Below are positions 6,169-11,436 of a stretch of DNA of 22,377 nt, piece by piece. The notes beneath the pieces are model-generated. The model worked only from the letters and a program-made list of their open reading frames with translations. It searched no databases and was not told the DNA's origin. Origin of the DNA: a virus; the IMG/VR virus record IMGVR_UViG_3300042565_000657, positions 1-22,377 of that record. One strand, written 5' to 3'. Numbering within the stretch: the stretch's first letter is position 1; every line of letters begins with the position of its first letter. The translations under genes and the position numbers were made by a program.

Positions 6169-8490
6169 ATGAATTTCGAGCAGTTTATCATCAATCTGGC
6201 GCCCGAGGGCGAGACAGCGTTATTTGTGCGCCAGAAGCCACGCCGTGACGCGAACGGCGAATTGCAGTATCACGCCGACGGCGCGCTGAAGGCGTCATGG
6301 CCGGCCATGCTGCCGGACCTGTCGAAGGTGCGTGAGGGTGCCTGGTACGGCAACACTGGGTCATTTGTCATTGATCGGTTTGAGCAGGGTCGCCCGTCCG
6401 CGAGCGCAGCGAACGTCGACTATGTGTTGGTCATGGTGCTGGATGACGTGGGCGAGCCTAGCAAGGCGCCCAAGACCTCGCCTGTCCCGCCGACGTGGAT
6501 CATGGAGACGAGCGCCGGATCGTATCAGTGGGGCTATGCCTTCGACCCCGAGGACCAACCGACCAAAGCGGCCTACAGCGCCGCCATCCGCGCGATTGCG
6601 GAAGCCGGTTACAGTGACCCTGGCGCGATCAATCCGGTTCGCAATTTCCGACTACCGGGTAGCGTCAACCTGAAGCCGGACAAGGGCGGCTTTCAAGCGC
6701 GTCTCGTCGAGTTCCACCCCGAGCGGGTCTATCGGCTGCCGGACCTCTGCGCCGCTCTCGGTGTCGACCCGGGGCCGGACGACAGCGCGGGCGTGCGGCC
6801 CGTGCGCCTGTCGGACGATGGGGCTGATGACGTGCTCGCGTGGCTGTCGGCGCAGGGGCTGGTGCTGTCGCGCCCGAACCCGGAGGGCTGGGCTGGGGTT
6901 GTATGCCCGAACAGCGCCGACCACAGCGATGGCAACCCCGAGGGCCGTTATCTGGGCTTGACGCGCGCGTATTGCTGTTATCACGGCCATTGTGGCGATT
7001 GGGACAGCGCGCGCTTCCTCGCGTGGGTCGCAGAGCAGGGCGGCCCTAAGCATACGCCTGGGCTGCGCGACGAGCTTCTGACGCAGCGCATGGCCGAGGT
7101 CATGGCTAAGTTGACGCCGACCGAGGAATACCCCGACGCTGCGGCTGCGGTGGTGGCCGAGGTCGAGCGCCGTGAGGCCGGGCGGCTTGAGCGGGCCGAG
7201 TGGTTTGAACGGTACGCTTATGTCGCGGACGGGGATTGTTATTTCGACCTGACCGAGCGTCGAGAGTTGACGCGCCAGACGTTTAACGCGCTCTACCGGC
7301 ATGTGACGTGCTGGTCGGTTCACGCCACGGGCGCGAAGAAGCGCCGGGTTGAGGCGTCTATCAGCTTTGACGAGAACCGGCAGGCCATGGGCGCTCGGGT
7401 GCTTGAGGGGCTGACCTACGCTGCGGGCGAATCGATCATCTGCGCTCGTGACGGGCTTGCGTACGGGAACCGTTGGCGTGACGCGCGGCCCGAGGGCCGA
7501 TCGGGTGACGTGTCGCCGTGGCTCGCGCACGTCGAGCGCCTGGTGCCTGACGCGCGCGAGCGCGAGCATCTGTTAAACGTGCTGGCCTTTAAGGTCCAGC
7601 ATCCTAAGGTCAAGATTAATCACGGCATTCTGTTCGCGGGCGTGCCGGGTTGCGGTAAAGATTCGCTTTTTGCGCCGTTTTTGTACGCGATCGGCGGTAA
7701 AGACCTTGGGAACGTGGCGCTGGTGCGGAACGAGGAAGTCACAAGTAGTTGGGGTTACGCGCTTGAGTCTGAGGTACTGGTAGTCAACGAATTGCGCCAA
7801 GCCGAGGCCAAAGACCGTCGCGCGCTTGAGAATCAATTGAAGCCCTTGCTGGCTGCGCCACCCGAGGTGCTGCCCGTCAATCGCAAATATTTGGCGCCCT
7901 ACATGAGCGCGAACCGCTTGCTGGTGGTGGCGTTCTCGAATGAGCGCATCCCGATCGCGCTCCCGTCTGACGATCGGCGCTGGTTTGTCATCTGGACGTC
8001 AGCGCCGAGGATGACCGAGGCGGATTCGAGCGCGTTGTGGGCGTGGTATATGGCCGGCGGACGTGAGGCGGTGGCGGGCTACCTGCGCGCCCGCGACGTG
8101 TCGGCGTTCGAACCTGGCGCGACGCCTATGGTGACCGAGGCGAAGCGCATGATGACCGAGGCGGGCATGTCGCCTGTCGAATCCTACCTTTTGGAATTGA
8201 TTAGGGGCCGTATAGGCGAGTTTTCCTCGGGCGTGGTGTCTGCCCCTTGGCAAGAACTTTGCGGGCGCCTGAGCGCTCTTGCGCCGTCTGGCGCGAGGGT
8301 GCCTGTATCGGCACTGTTTCACGCGCTGGCCGAGGCGGGCTGGCTCGACTGCGGGATGTGTCACTCGCGCGAACATCCGACGAAACGTCATCTGTATTGC
8401 GCGCCTGATTTGGCCGAACTTGGCAAGGCTGAACTGCGACGGCTGAGCGAGCGACCGACGGGCGGTGGCGCTCTCCGCGCTGTCAAATAA
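6169..8490 (+). CDS. Primase-helicase (RepB/AEP-like primase plus DUF5906-type SF3 helicase)
   Basis: The 773-residue fusion has two halves. The N-terminal part resembles an archaeo-eukaryotic-type or RepB-like primase: VMVLDDVGE (Asp92, Asp93), SAGSYQWGYAF (about 115-125) and NPVRNFRLPGSVN (about 155-167). A Cys/His cluster (Cys246, His252, Cys269, Cys270, His272, His274, Cys275) looks like a zinc site. The C-terminal half is an SF3-like helicase with Walker A GVPGCGKDS (491-499), Walker B VLVVNEL (about 536-542) and sensor RLLVVAFSNERIP, as in DUF5906 phage helicases. It would prime and unwind DNA for the adjacent polymerase. The start at 6169 is set by AGGAG 6 nt upstream; an upstream ATG at 6100 lies inside the polymerase gene. 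Converging transcription ends in the shared terminator just downstream. Confidence 0.9.
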   Translation: MNFEQFIINLAPEGETALFVRQKPRRDANGELQYHADGALKASWPAMLPDLSKVREGAWYGNTGSFVIDRFEQGRPSASAANVDYVLVMVLDDVGEPSKAPKTSPVPPTWIMETSAGSYQWGYAFDPEDQPTKAAYSAAIRAIAEAGYSDPGAINPVRNFRLPGSVNLKPDKGGFQARLVEFHPERVYRLPDLCAALGVDPGPDDSAGVRPVRLSDDGADDVLAWLSAQGLVLSRPNPEGWAGVVCPNSADHSDGNPEGRYLGLTRAYCCYHGHCGDWDSARFLAWVAEQGGPKHTPGLRDELLTQRMAEVMAKLTPTEEYPDAAAAVVAEVERREAGRLERAEWFERYAYVADGDCYFDLTERRELTRQTFNALYRHVTCWSVHATGAKKRRVEASISFDENRQAMGARVLEGLTYAAGESIICARDGLAYGNRWRDARPEGRSGDVSPWLAHVERLVPDAREREHLLNVLAFKVQHPKVKINHGILFAGVPGCGKDSLFAPFLYAIGGKDLGNVALVRNEEVTSSWGYALESEVLVVNELRQAEAKDRRALENQLKPLLAAPPEVLPVNRKYLAPYMSANRLLVVAFSNERIPIALPSDDRRWFVIWTSAPRMTEADSSALWAWYMAGGREAVAGYLRARDVSAFEPGATPMVTEAKRMMTEAGMSPVESYLLELIRGRIGEFSSGVVSAPWQELCGRLSALAPSGARVPVSALFHALAEAGWLDCGMCHSREHPTKRHLYCAPDLAELGKAELRRLSERPTGGGALRAVK

Positions 8491-8520
8491 AAAAGGGCGC
8501 CCGCAGGCGCCCTTGTTGTT
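8485..8520. terminator. Bidirectional terminator between converging operons
   Basis: GGGCGCC (8495-8501) and GGCGCCC (8506-8512) form a perfect 7-bp stem with a CGCA loop. It is flanked by TTGTTGTT on the plus side and, read on the minus strand, by TTTTTTATTT. It sits between the primase-helicase stop and the last minus-strand gene, exactly where a shared terminator is expected. Confidence 0.75.
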
Positions 8521-8531
8521 TATGGGGCGGG

Positions 8532-8594
8532 CTAGAGTCGCAAGGCGACGGCCAGCACGGCGACTAGCAGACCGACGAAGATTGCGGCAATCAT
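8532..8594 (-). CDS. Tiny single-span membrane peptide (20 aa)
   Basis: The whole peptide, MIAAIFVGLLVAVLAVALRL, is one hydrophobic helix with a single Arg near its end. Its ATG (8594-8592) overlaps the TGA of the 96-residue gene as ATGA, the same coupling as elsewhere in this operon. It would insert into the host inner membrane. Its function is unknown: a role in lysis timing or exclusion is possible, but no endolysin or holin pair is near. It is so short that the call rests mainly on the overlap and the hydrophobic pattern. Confidence 0.5.
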   Translation of the reverse strand: MIAAIFVGLLVAVLAVALRL

Positions 8595-8881
8595 CGACGT
8601 TTTTTGTCAAGGTGAGCGTTGATCAGATTGCCAATGAGAATTTCGGCGTTCATTGGCAAATCGAGCGGAAAATCAGGCGACGCTGGAATCGGCGGAAGTG
8701 TTTCGGCGTAGGCTTGAACCCGTTTTTGTGCGTCCCAGTCGGACCACCAATCAGGCCCGCCCCGGCCATCGTTTTCGACGGTCGCAACCCGCGTGCCGTC
8801 AACGTAAACCGTTGCGGAAAAATGGAAGGTTTCGCGCGACGCGCGGGTGTTGGTCTTGATGTTTTTGAGTTCGATTTTCAT
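8591..8881 (-). CDS. Hypothetical protein (96 aa)
   Basis: The 96-residue protein begins MKIELKNIKTNTRASRETFH and continues FSATVYVDGTRVATVENDGRGG, a beta-hairpin-like run, then PDWWSDWDAQKRVQAYAETLPPI. I do not recognise the family by name; the content suggests a soluble alpha/beta protein. The start is placed at 8881 because it overlaps the stop of the 28-residue membrane gene as ATGA. A longer frame to 9241 would run through two other genes. It sits between the two tiny membrane proteins in one minus-strand message, which suggests a shared job. Confidence 0.75.
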   Translation of the reverse strand: MKIELKNIKTNTRASRETFHFSATVYVDGTRVATVENDGRGGPDWWSDWDAQKRVQAYAETLPPIPASPDFPLDLPMNAEILIGNLINAHLDKKRR

Positions 8882-8964
8882 GATGACAATCCAAAAAAGA
8901 GCGCGCAACCGAGCGCGATACCGGCGCCGATGAAGATGGTCCATTCGATAAGGTTTTGGGGCAT
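8878..8964 (-). CDS. Tiny single-span membrane protein (28 aa)
   Basis: The complete sequence is MPQNLIEWTIFIGAGIALGC followed by ALFFGLSS. Residues 5-26 form a hydrophobic, Gly/Ala-rich membrane segment preceded by a Glu. A GGAG ribosome site lies about 9 nt before the ATG, 2 nt after the stop of the upstream 122-residue gene, and its TGA overlaps the next ATG. The precise packing and ribosome site argue for translation. No family is recognised; possibilities include an accessory lysis, exclusion or membrane-stress peptide. Confidence 0.6.
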   Translation of the reverse strand: MPQNLIEWTIFIGAGIALGCALFFGLSS

Positions 8965-8966
8965 CG

Positions 8967-9335
8967 TCAGGCTCCAACGGTTTGCGCGCTCGCGTGCGCG
9001 CGATCGATAACAGTCTCGAATTTCTCGAGCCCCACGCGATCAACGAGCGCGTCAATATCGGCGAGCGCGCACTGGCGTGCTTCGGCGAGCGTGAGCGAGC
9101 GCGACGATATCGGCATGCCCTTGAAGTGAGCATTAACGCGCAGTAGGCGATAGCCCGATACCGGATCGGATACGATCCATTCTCGGCGATCCTTCGGAAT
9201 ACCGGCGGTCTGCTCGCGATGCAGTGCGAATATGTGCGCACGGGTTCCGCGCATGTAGGCTAGGCGATCGTATTTCACGTCGACGATTTTGTCCGAACCC
9301 TTGACGCGCATGCTAAAGGTAGGCTTTGTTGGCAT
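8967..9335 (-). CDS. Hypothetical protein (122 aa)
   Basis: The 122-residue basic protein begins MPTKPTFSMRVKGSDKIVDV and has a beta-rich N-terminal half (GSDKIVDVKYDRLAYMRG, REWIVSDPVSGYRLLRVNAH). A helical end follows (SLTLAEARQCALADIDALVDRVG). I cannot name a family. GGAG at 9345-9348 lies 9 nt upstream of the ATG, and the gene follows the Gp88-like gene by 4 nt, so the two are co-transcribed. The alternation of charged strand and helix fits a small regulatory or nucleic-acid-binding protein, but this is only an impression. Confidence 0.75.
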   Translation of the reverse strand: MPTKPTFSMRVKGSDKIVDVKYDRLAYMRGTRAHIFALHREQTAGIPKDRREWIVSDPVSGYRLLRVNAHFKGMPISSRSLTLAEARQCALADIDALVDRVGLEKFETVIDRAHASAQTVGA

Positions 9336-9339
9336 GGTT

Positions 9340-10002
9340 TTACGCTCCGAGCTTGATATCGATCACACGTTTACGCGAACCATGCGCTGGGAAGCCGACG
9401 ATCACGTCACGCTGCCGGCTGCATAGCTGACACGTCGCGCAACTAACGTCGTCGCGTTGCGTAGCAGGGCAGACGACGACGCGTCGCCCAGCGGGTGTGC
9501 GAGTGTTTTCGGTCGTGGTCGACGGTAGCACGCAAACGACCGGACCGGCGCCGGTGTCGGCGAGCGTGTCCGCGTCGGCGAGATCGTTCGCGGACAGGTT
9601 GACCGTAAAACCCCATTCGTTAGCAGTCTTGATCCAGTTTAGGGACGAGCGATCGCGGTAATGAGAATAGGTAAACCCGCGACGCCCGCGATTAGCTGCG
9701 ACGAGTTCGCCAAGCGCGACCGGGTCGACCGTCGCGCCATCGCCCGGCAGATCGCCGGCTTGGTTGTGGCGCCACAATTGACCGGCGGGCAGTTGCGCGA
9801 TCGCGTCGACGAAGGTCGACCAATCAGTCCCACGCGCGCCCGATGACACTGCGGACCAATGGAGCGCGAGCGGACCGGACGACGCGTAGCACGCGTCGCG
9901 CATGGCGCACGACGTCGGACAGGTTTCGCGCGTCGTGGTCGATACAGGGATCGGACCGGTTTTCGCGTTCGCGGATTTCAGGGACAGATGAACTTGATAC
10001 AT
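9340..10002 (-). CDS. Cysteine-rich phage protein resembling Gp88/DUF7227
   Basis: The 220-residue protein has two cysteine clusters. One is at the N-terminus, ETCPTSCAMRDACYA (Cys28, Cys32, Cys38); the other is near the C-terminus, VVCPATQRDDVSCATCQLC (Cys178, Cys188, Cys191, Cys194). Between them are LWRHNQAGDLPGDG, RRGFTYSHYR and FTVNLSANDLADADTL, read as a barrel-like alpha/beta core. Phage Gp88-like proteins share the CPxxC...CYA start; their activity is not established. The clusters could bind an Fe-S centre or zinc. It is the second gene of the minus-strand operon, with its own GGAG ribosome site and a leader (GGAGCCGACACC before ATG) identical to that of the gene before it. Confidence 0.75.
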   Translation of the reverse strand: MYQVHLSLKSANAKTGPIPVSTTTRETCPTSCAMRDACYASSGPLALHWSAVSSGARGTDWSTFVDAIAQLPAGQLWRHNQAGDLPGDGATVDPVALGELVAANRGRRGFTYSHYRDRSSLNWIKTANEWGFTVNLSANDLADADTLADTGAGPVVCVLPSTTTENTRTPAGRRVVVCPATQRDDVSCATCQLCSRQRDVIVGFPAHGSRKRVIDIKLGA

Positions 10003-10025
10003 GGTGTCGGCTCCAGAGTTGAGAG

Positions 10026-10041
10026 CGCGCCCGTAGGCGCG
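10026..10041 (-). other. GC-rich hairpin in the leader of the Gp88-like gene
   Basis: CGCGCC (10026-10031) pairs with GGCGCG (10036-10041) around CGTA. The core GCGCCCGTAGGCGC is nearly identical to that of the terminator at 8497-8510 (GCGCCCGCAGGCGC). On the minus strand it lies shortly before the GGAG ribosome site of the Gp88-like gene. Confidence 0.45.
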
Positions 10042-10049
10042 GGGGTTAG

Positions 10050-10235
10050 TTAAACAATCCAGTCAGGCGAGCTGGTGAGCCCGTGCGCAGCGGCGATCGC
10101 GGCGATCTCACGTTGCTGCGTGGCGCGCATGGCGGAACGATGAAGGGCGGAGAGCACGCGCGCAGCATAGTCAGCGCCGAGCGCGGGTAGGCGCGCGAGC
10201 GCGGTGTTGACGGTTGATTGTTGGTGCTTGGTCAT
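10050..10235 (-). CDS. Small hypothetical protein (61 aa), first gene of the minus-strand operon
   Basis: The 61-residue protein begins MTKHQQSTVNTALARLPALG and continues ADYAARVLSALHRSAMRATQ. It is likely wholly helical, basic, and ends SSPDWIV. The start at 10235 is chosen because AGGAG lies 8 nt upstream and a TTGACA promoter sits at about -78. The frame stays open to 10337, but that extension covers the promoter. A role as a small DNA- or RNA-binding helical protein is possible; the family is not recognised. Confidence 0.65.
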   Translation of the reverse strand: MTKHQQSTVNTALARLPALGADYAARVLSALHRSAMRATQQREIAAIAAAHGLTSSPDWIV

Positions 10236-10283
10236 GGTGTCGGCTCCTGGGTTGTTGGCGCGCTCACGCGAGCGCATGGCGAC

Positions 10284-10313
10284 ATCTTGCCACATGTTTT
10301 GTAGCAGTGTCAA
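10284..10313 (-). promoter_or_regulatory. Candidate promoter for the minus-strand operon
   Basis: On the minus strand a perfect -35 TTGACA (10313-10308) is followed after 18 bp by CAAGAT (10289-10284), a weak -10. Transcription would begin near 10277, about 40 nt before ATG 10235. A GCGCTC/GAGCGC hairpin would form at the start of the message (about 10261-10275). Confidence 0.4.
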
Positions 10314-10456
10314 CCCATGCTCTAAAGTTTGTTCCATTTTTCACTACCCCACGCAAATTGTGTGGCGTGCTGCGACAAGTCTTAGGGCATGGGTGAGGTG
10401 GGGCGCGCGTGGGTTAGGGGCGTGGGTGGTGCGGCGGATAGCATGCGCGCCTCTGG

Positions 10457-10583
10457 GTGGGGTAGCATGGGGTAGTAGGTAGTATCTTAAAAATGTTTTG
10501 TGTTTATACTGTATATATATACAGTAGTGTAAATTATAGGGACTTTTTTTAGGGGGGTGCCCCAGCTACCCCAACTACCCCAC
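10457..10583. repeat. Inverted repeat arms flanking the LexA box
   Basis: The left arm 10457-10475 reads, in reverse complement, CTACCCCATGCTACCCCAC. The right arm 10566-10583 reads CTACCCCAACTACCCCAC. They match except for the 1-2 nt linker. The midpoint of the pair is about 10520, within 4 nt of the centre of the SOS box. Confidence 0.7.
10507..10526. promoter_or_regulatory. Consensus LexA (SOS) box
   Basis: TACTGTATATATATACAGTA is a perfect 20-bp palindrome identical to the consensus LexA operator of E. coli-type LexA (CTGT-N8-ACAG core at 10509-10524). On the minus strand a TATAAT (10538-10533) lies just before it, so the box would cover the start site of a minus-strand transcript. A TTTATA/TATACT-like sequence overlaps it on the plus strand. 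It suggests that a phage promoter is held by the host LexA protein and released by DNA damage. Confidence 0.75.
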
Positions 10584-10608
10584 GGCACCGCGCCCACGGC
10601 ACCGCGCC
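10581..10608. repeat. 14-bp tandem duplication
   Basis: CACGGCACCGCGCC occurs twice head to tail (10581-10594 and 10595-10608) with no mismatch, next to the right inverted-repeat arm. Confidence 0.85.
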
Positions 10609-10800
10609 ACCACGCCGGGTGCTGTGGGGTACCCCACGCAAAACGTAAAACCGGTTTGTCATCGGACTGCCCCACGCTGCCCACGTTCGCATGGCCAGGT
10701 GATGCCAGGCAAGCGTCTATCGATCCGTGGGGCACTACCCCACGCCACCCTACGGGCTACCGGTTGTCGGGGTGCTACCCCACGCCACCCAGCGAGGCGG

Positions 10801-10863
10801 GCTGACGGCTGACGGCTGACGGCTGACGGCTGACGGCTGACGGCTGACGGCTGGCGGCTGGCG
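10801..10863. repeat. Heptamer tandem repeat
   Basis: Seven perfect copies of GCTGACG (10801-10849) are followed by two GCTGGCG copies (10850-10863). The 7-bp period is not a multiple of three, and the frames through it give only low-complexity peptides, so it is non-coding. Confidence 0.95.
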
Positions 10864-10951
10864 GATCGGGGTCGCGTGGTGAGAGCCCCCGGTGGGGGCC
10901 GGCGACCGGGCCGGTCAAAAACGGAGGTGTCGCACAAATTTTTTTGCAAAG

Positions 10952-10960
10952 TGCTATAAT
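10952..10960 (+). promoter_or_regulatory. Extended -10 promoter for the terminase operon
   Basis: TGC-TATAAT is a perfect -10 hexamer with the TG extension. No good -35 is seen, as is usual for this class. Transcription would start near 10967, about 29 nt before ATG 10996. Confidence 0.6.
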
Positions 10961-10995
10961 TACTTGCAACACTATTTGCAGCACACCATCTGGCC

Positions 10996-11436
10996 ATGAC
11001 CTTCCAATCCTTGCCGCTTACCGCGCGCAAACTAGAGGCGACCGAGGCGCGCTTGCAGCGCATCTACGAGGCTGCCAAGTTGGGTCTAAAAGGTGACTCG
11101 CTGGCGTTAAAGGCTGGCATGTTGCCGACCGAGTATCGGCGTCTATGCGAGATGGACCCGATTGCCGAAATGGCAGAACAGAAGGGGCGCGCTGACGCAG
11201 AAGGGGCGCTTGCGACTGTGATGATGGACGCGGCTATGTCAGGCGACACCAAAGCGGCGCTAGAGATTCTTCGCCACAGACATGACTGGGTGGCTAAGCA
11301 ACAAGTGCAGATCGACGTGGCGCAGCAGATCAGCGTAATATCGGCGCTTGAGAAAGCAGAGCAGCGCGTCATCGACGTGCAGGTAACAGAGCGACTGGAG
11401 CCAACACTTGCAGCAGCCGATCTACAACGCCTCTGA
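10996..11436 (+). CDS. terS: Terminase small subunit
   Basis: The 146-residue protein lies directly before and overlaps the large terminase gene, the usual place of the small subunit. Residues about 20-55 (RIYEAAKLGLKGDSLALKAG, then MLPTEYRRLCEMDP) form a helix-turn-helix-like DNA-binding domain that would recognise the packaging site. A helical oligomerisation core follows (AEGALATVMMDAAMSGDTKA, ALEILRHRHDW), and the end (ISALEKAEQRVIDVQVTERL) should contact the large subunit. Only a weak ribosome site precedes the ATG. The assignment rests on position, size and domain layout. Confidence 0.85.
   Translation: MTFQSLPLTARKLEATEARLQRIYEAAKLGLKGDSLALKAGMLPTEYRRLCEMDPIAEMAEQKGRADAEGALATVMMDAAMSGDTKAALEILRHRHDWVAKQQVQIDVAQQISVISALEKAEQRVIDVQVTERLEPTLAAADLQRL

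Larger units (their letters stand above)
10344..10790. repeat. Array of dispersed TACCCCACGC motifs
   Basis: The motif CTACCCCACGC or a near variant occurs at 10344, 10575 (ending CGG), 10630, 10668 (TGCCCCACGC), 10735 and 10774. Inverted copies (GGGGTAG) lie at 10459 and 10469. Two copies make perfect palindromes: GTGGGGTACCCCAC at 10624-10637, and CGTGGGG/CCCCACG at 10726-10744 with a 5-nt loop. The last two plus-strand copies share the longer ACGCCACCC extension. Confidence 0.75.
10343..10995. other. Non-coding, repeat-dense control region between divergent operons
   Basis: This stretch of about 650 bp lies between the minus-strand operon and the terminase genes. Its frames are proline- and tryptophan-rich artefacts of repeats, and none has a gene-like start. 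It holds an array of TACCCCACGC-type motifs in both orientations, a consensus LexA box, a 14-bp tandem duplication, a heptamer tandem repeat, strong GC hairpins (GCCCCC/GGGGGC at 10885-10899; GACCGG/CCGGTC at 10904-10916) and an extended -10 promoter for the terminase operon. It may combine transcription control and a replication or packaging site. Confidence 0.7.

Noticed and set aside
6652-7569. A 305-codon open frame on the minus strand inside the primase-helicase gene
   Set aside because: It is the antisense shadow of a GC-rich gene whose motifs (zinc cluster, primase and helicase motifs) are on the plus strand. The antisense protein is Arg/Pro-rich with no domain.
8882-9241. Longer version of the 96-residue gene starting at 9241
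   Set aside because: It would overlap the 28- and 122-residue genes entirely; the ATGA junction at 8881 marks a better start.
10801-10863. Possible CRISPR array
   Set aside because: The units are 7 bp and contiguous with no spacers; this is a simple tandem repeat.
10557-11063. Open frames through the repeat region, including one with SRQPSAV repeats
   Set aside because: The peptide repeats arise from a 7-bp DNA repeat (21 nt gives 7 residues). There is no ribosome site or gene-like composition.
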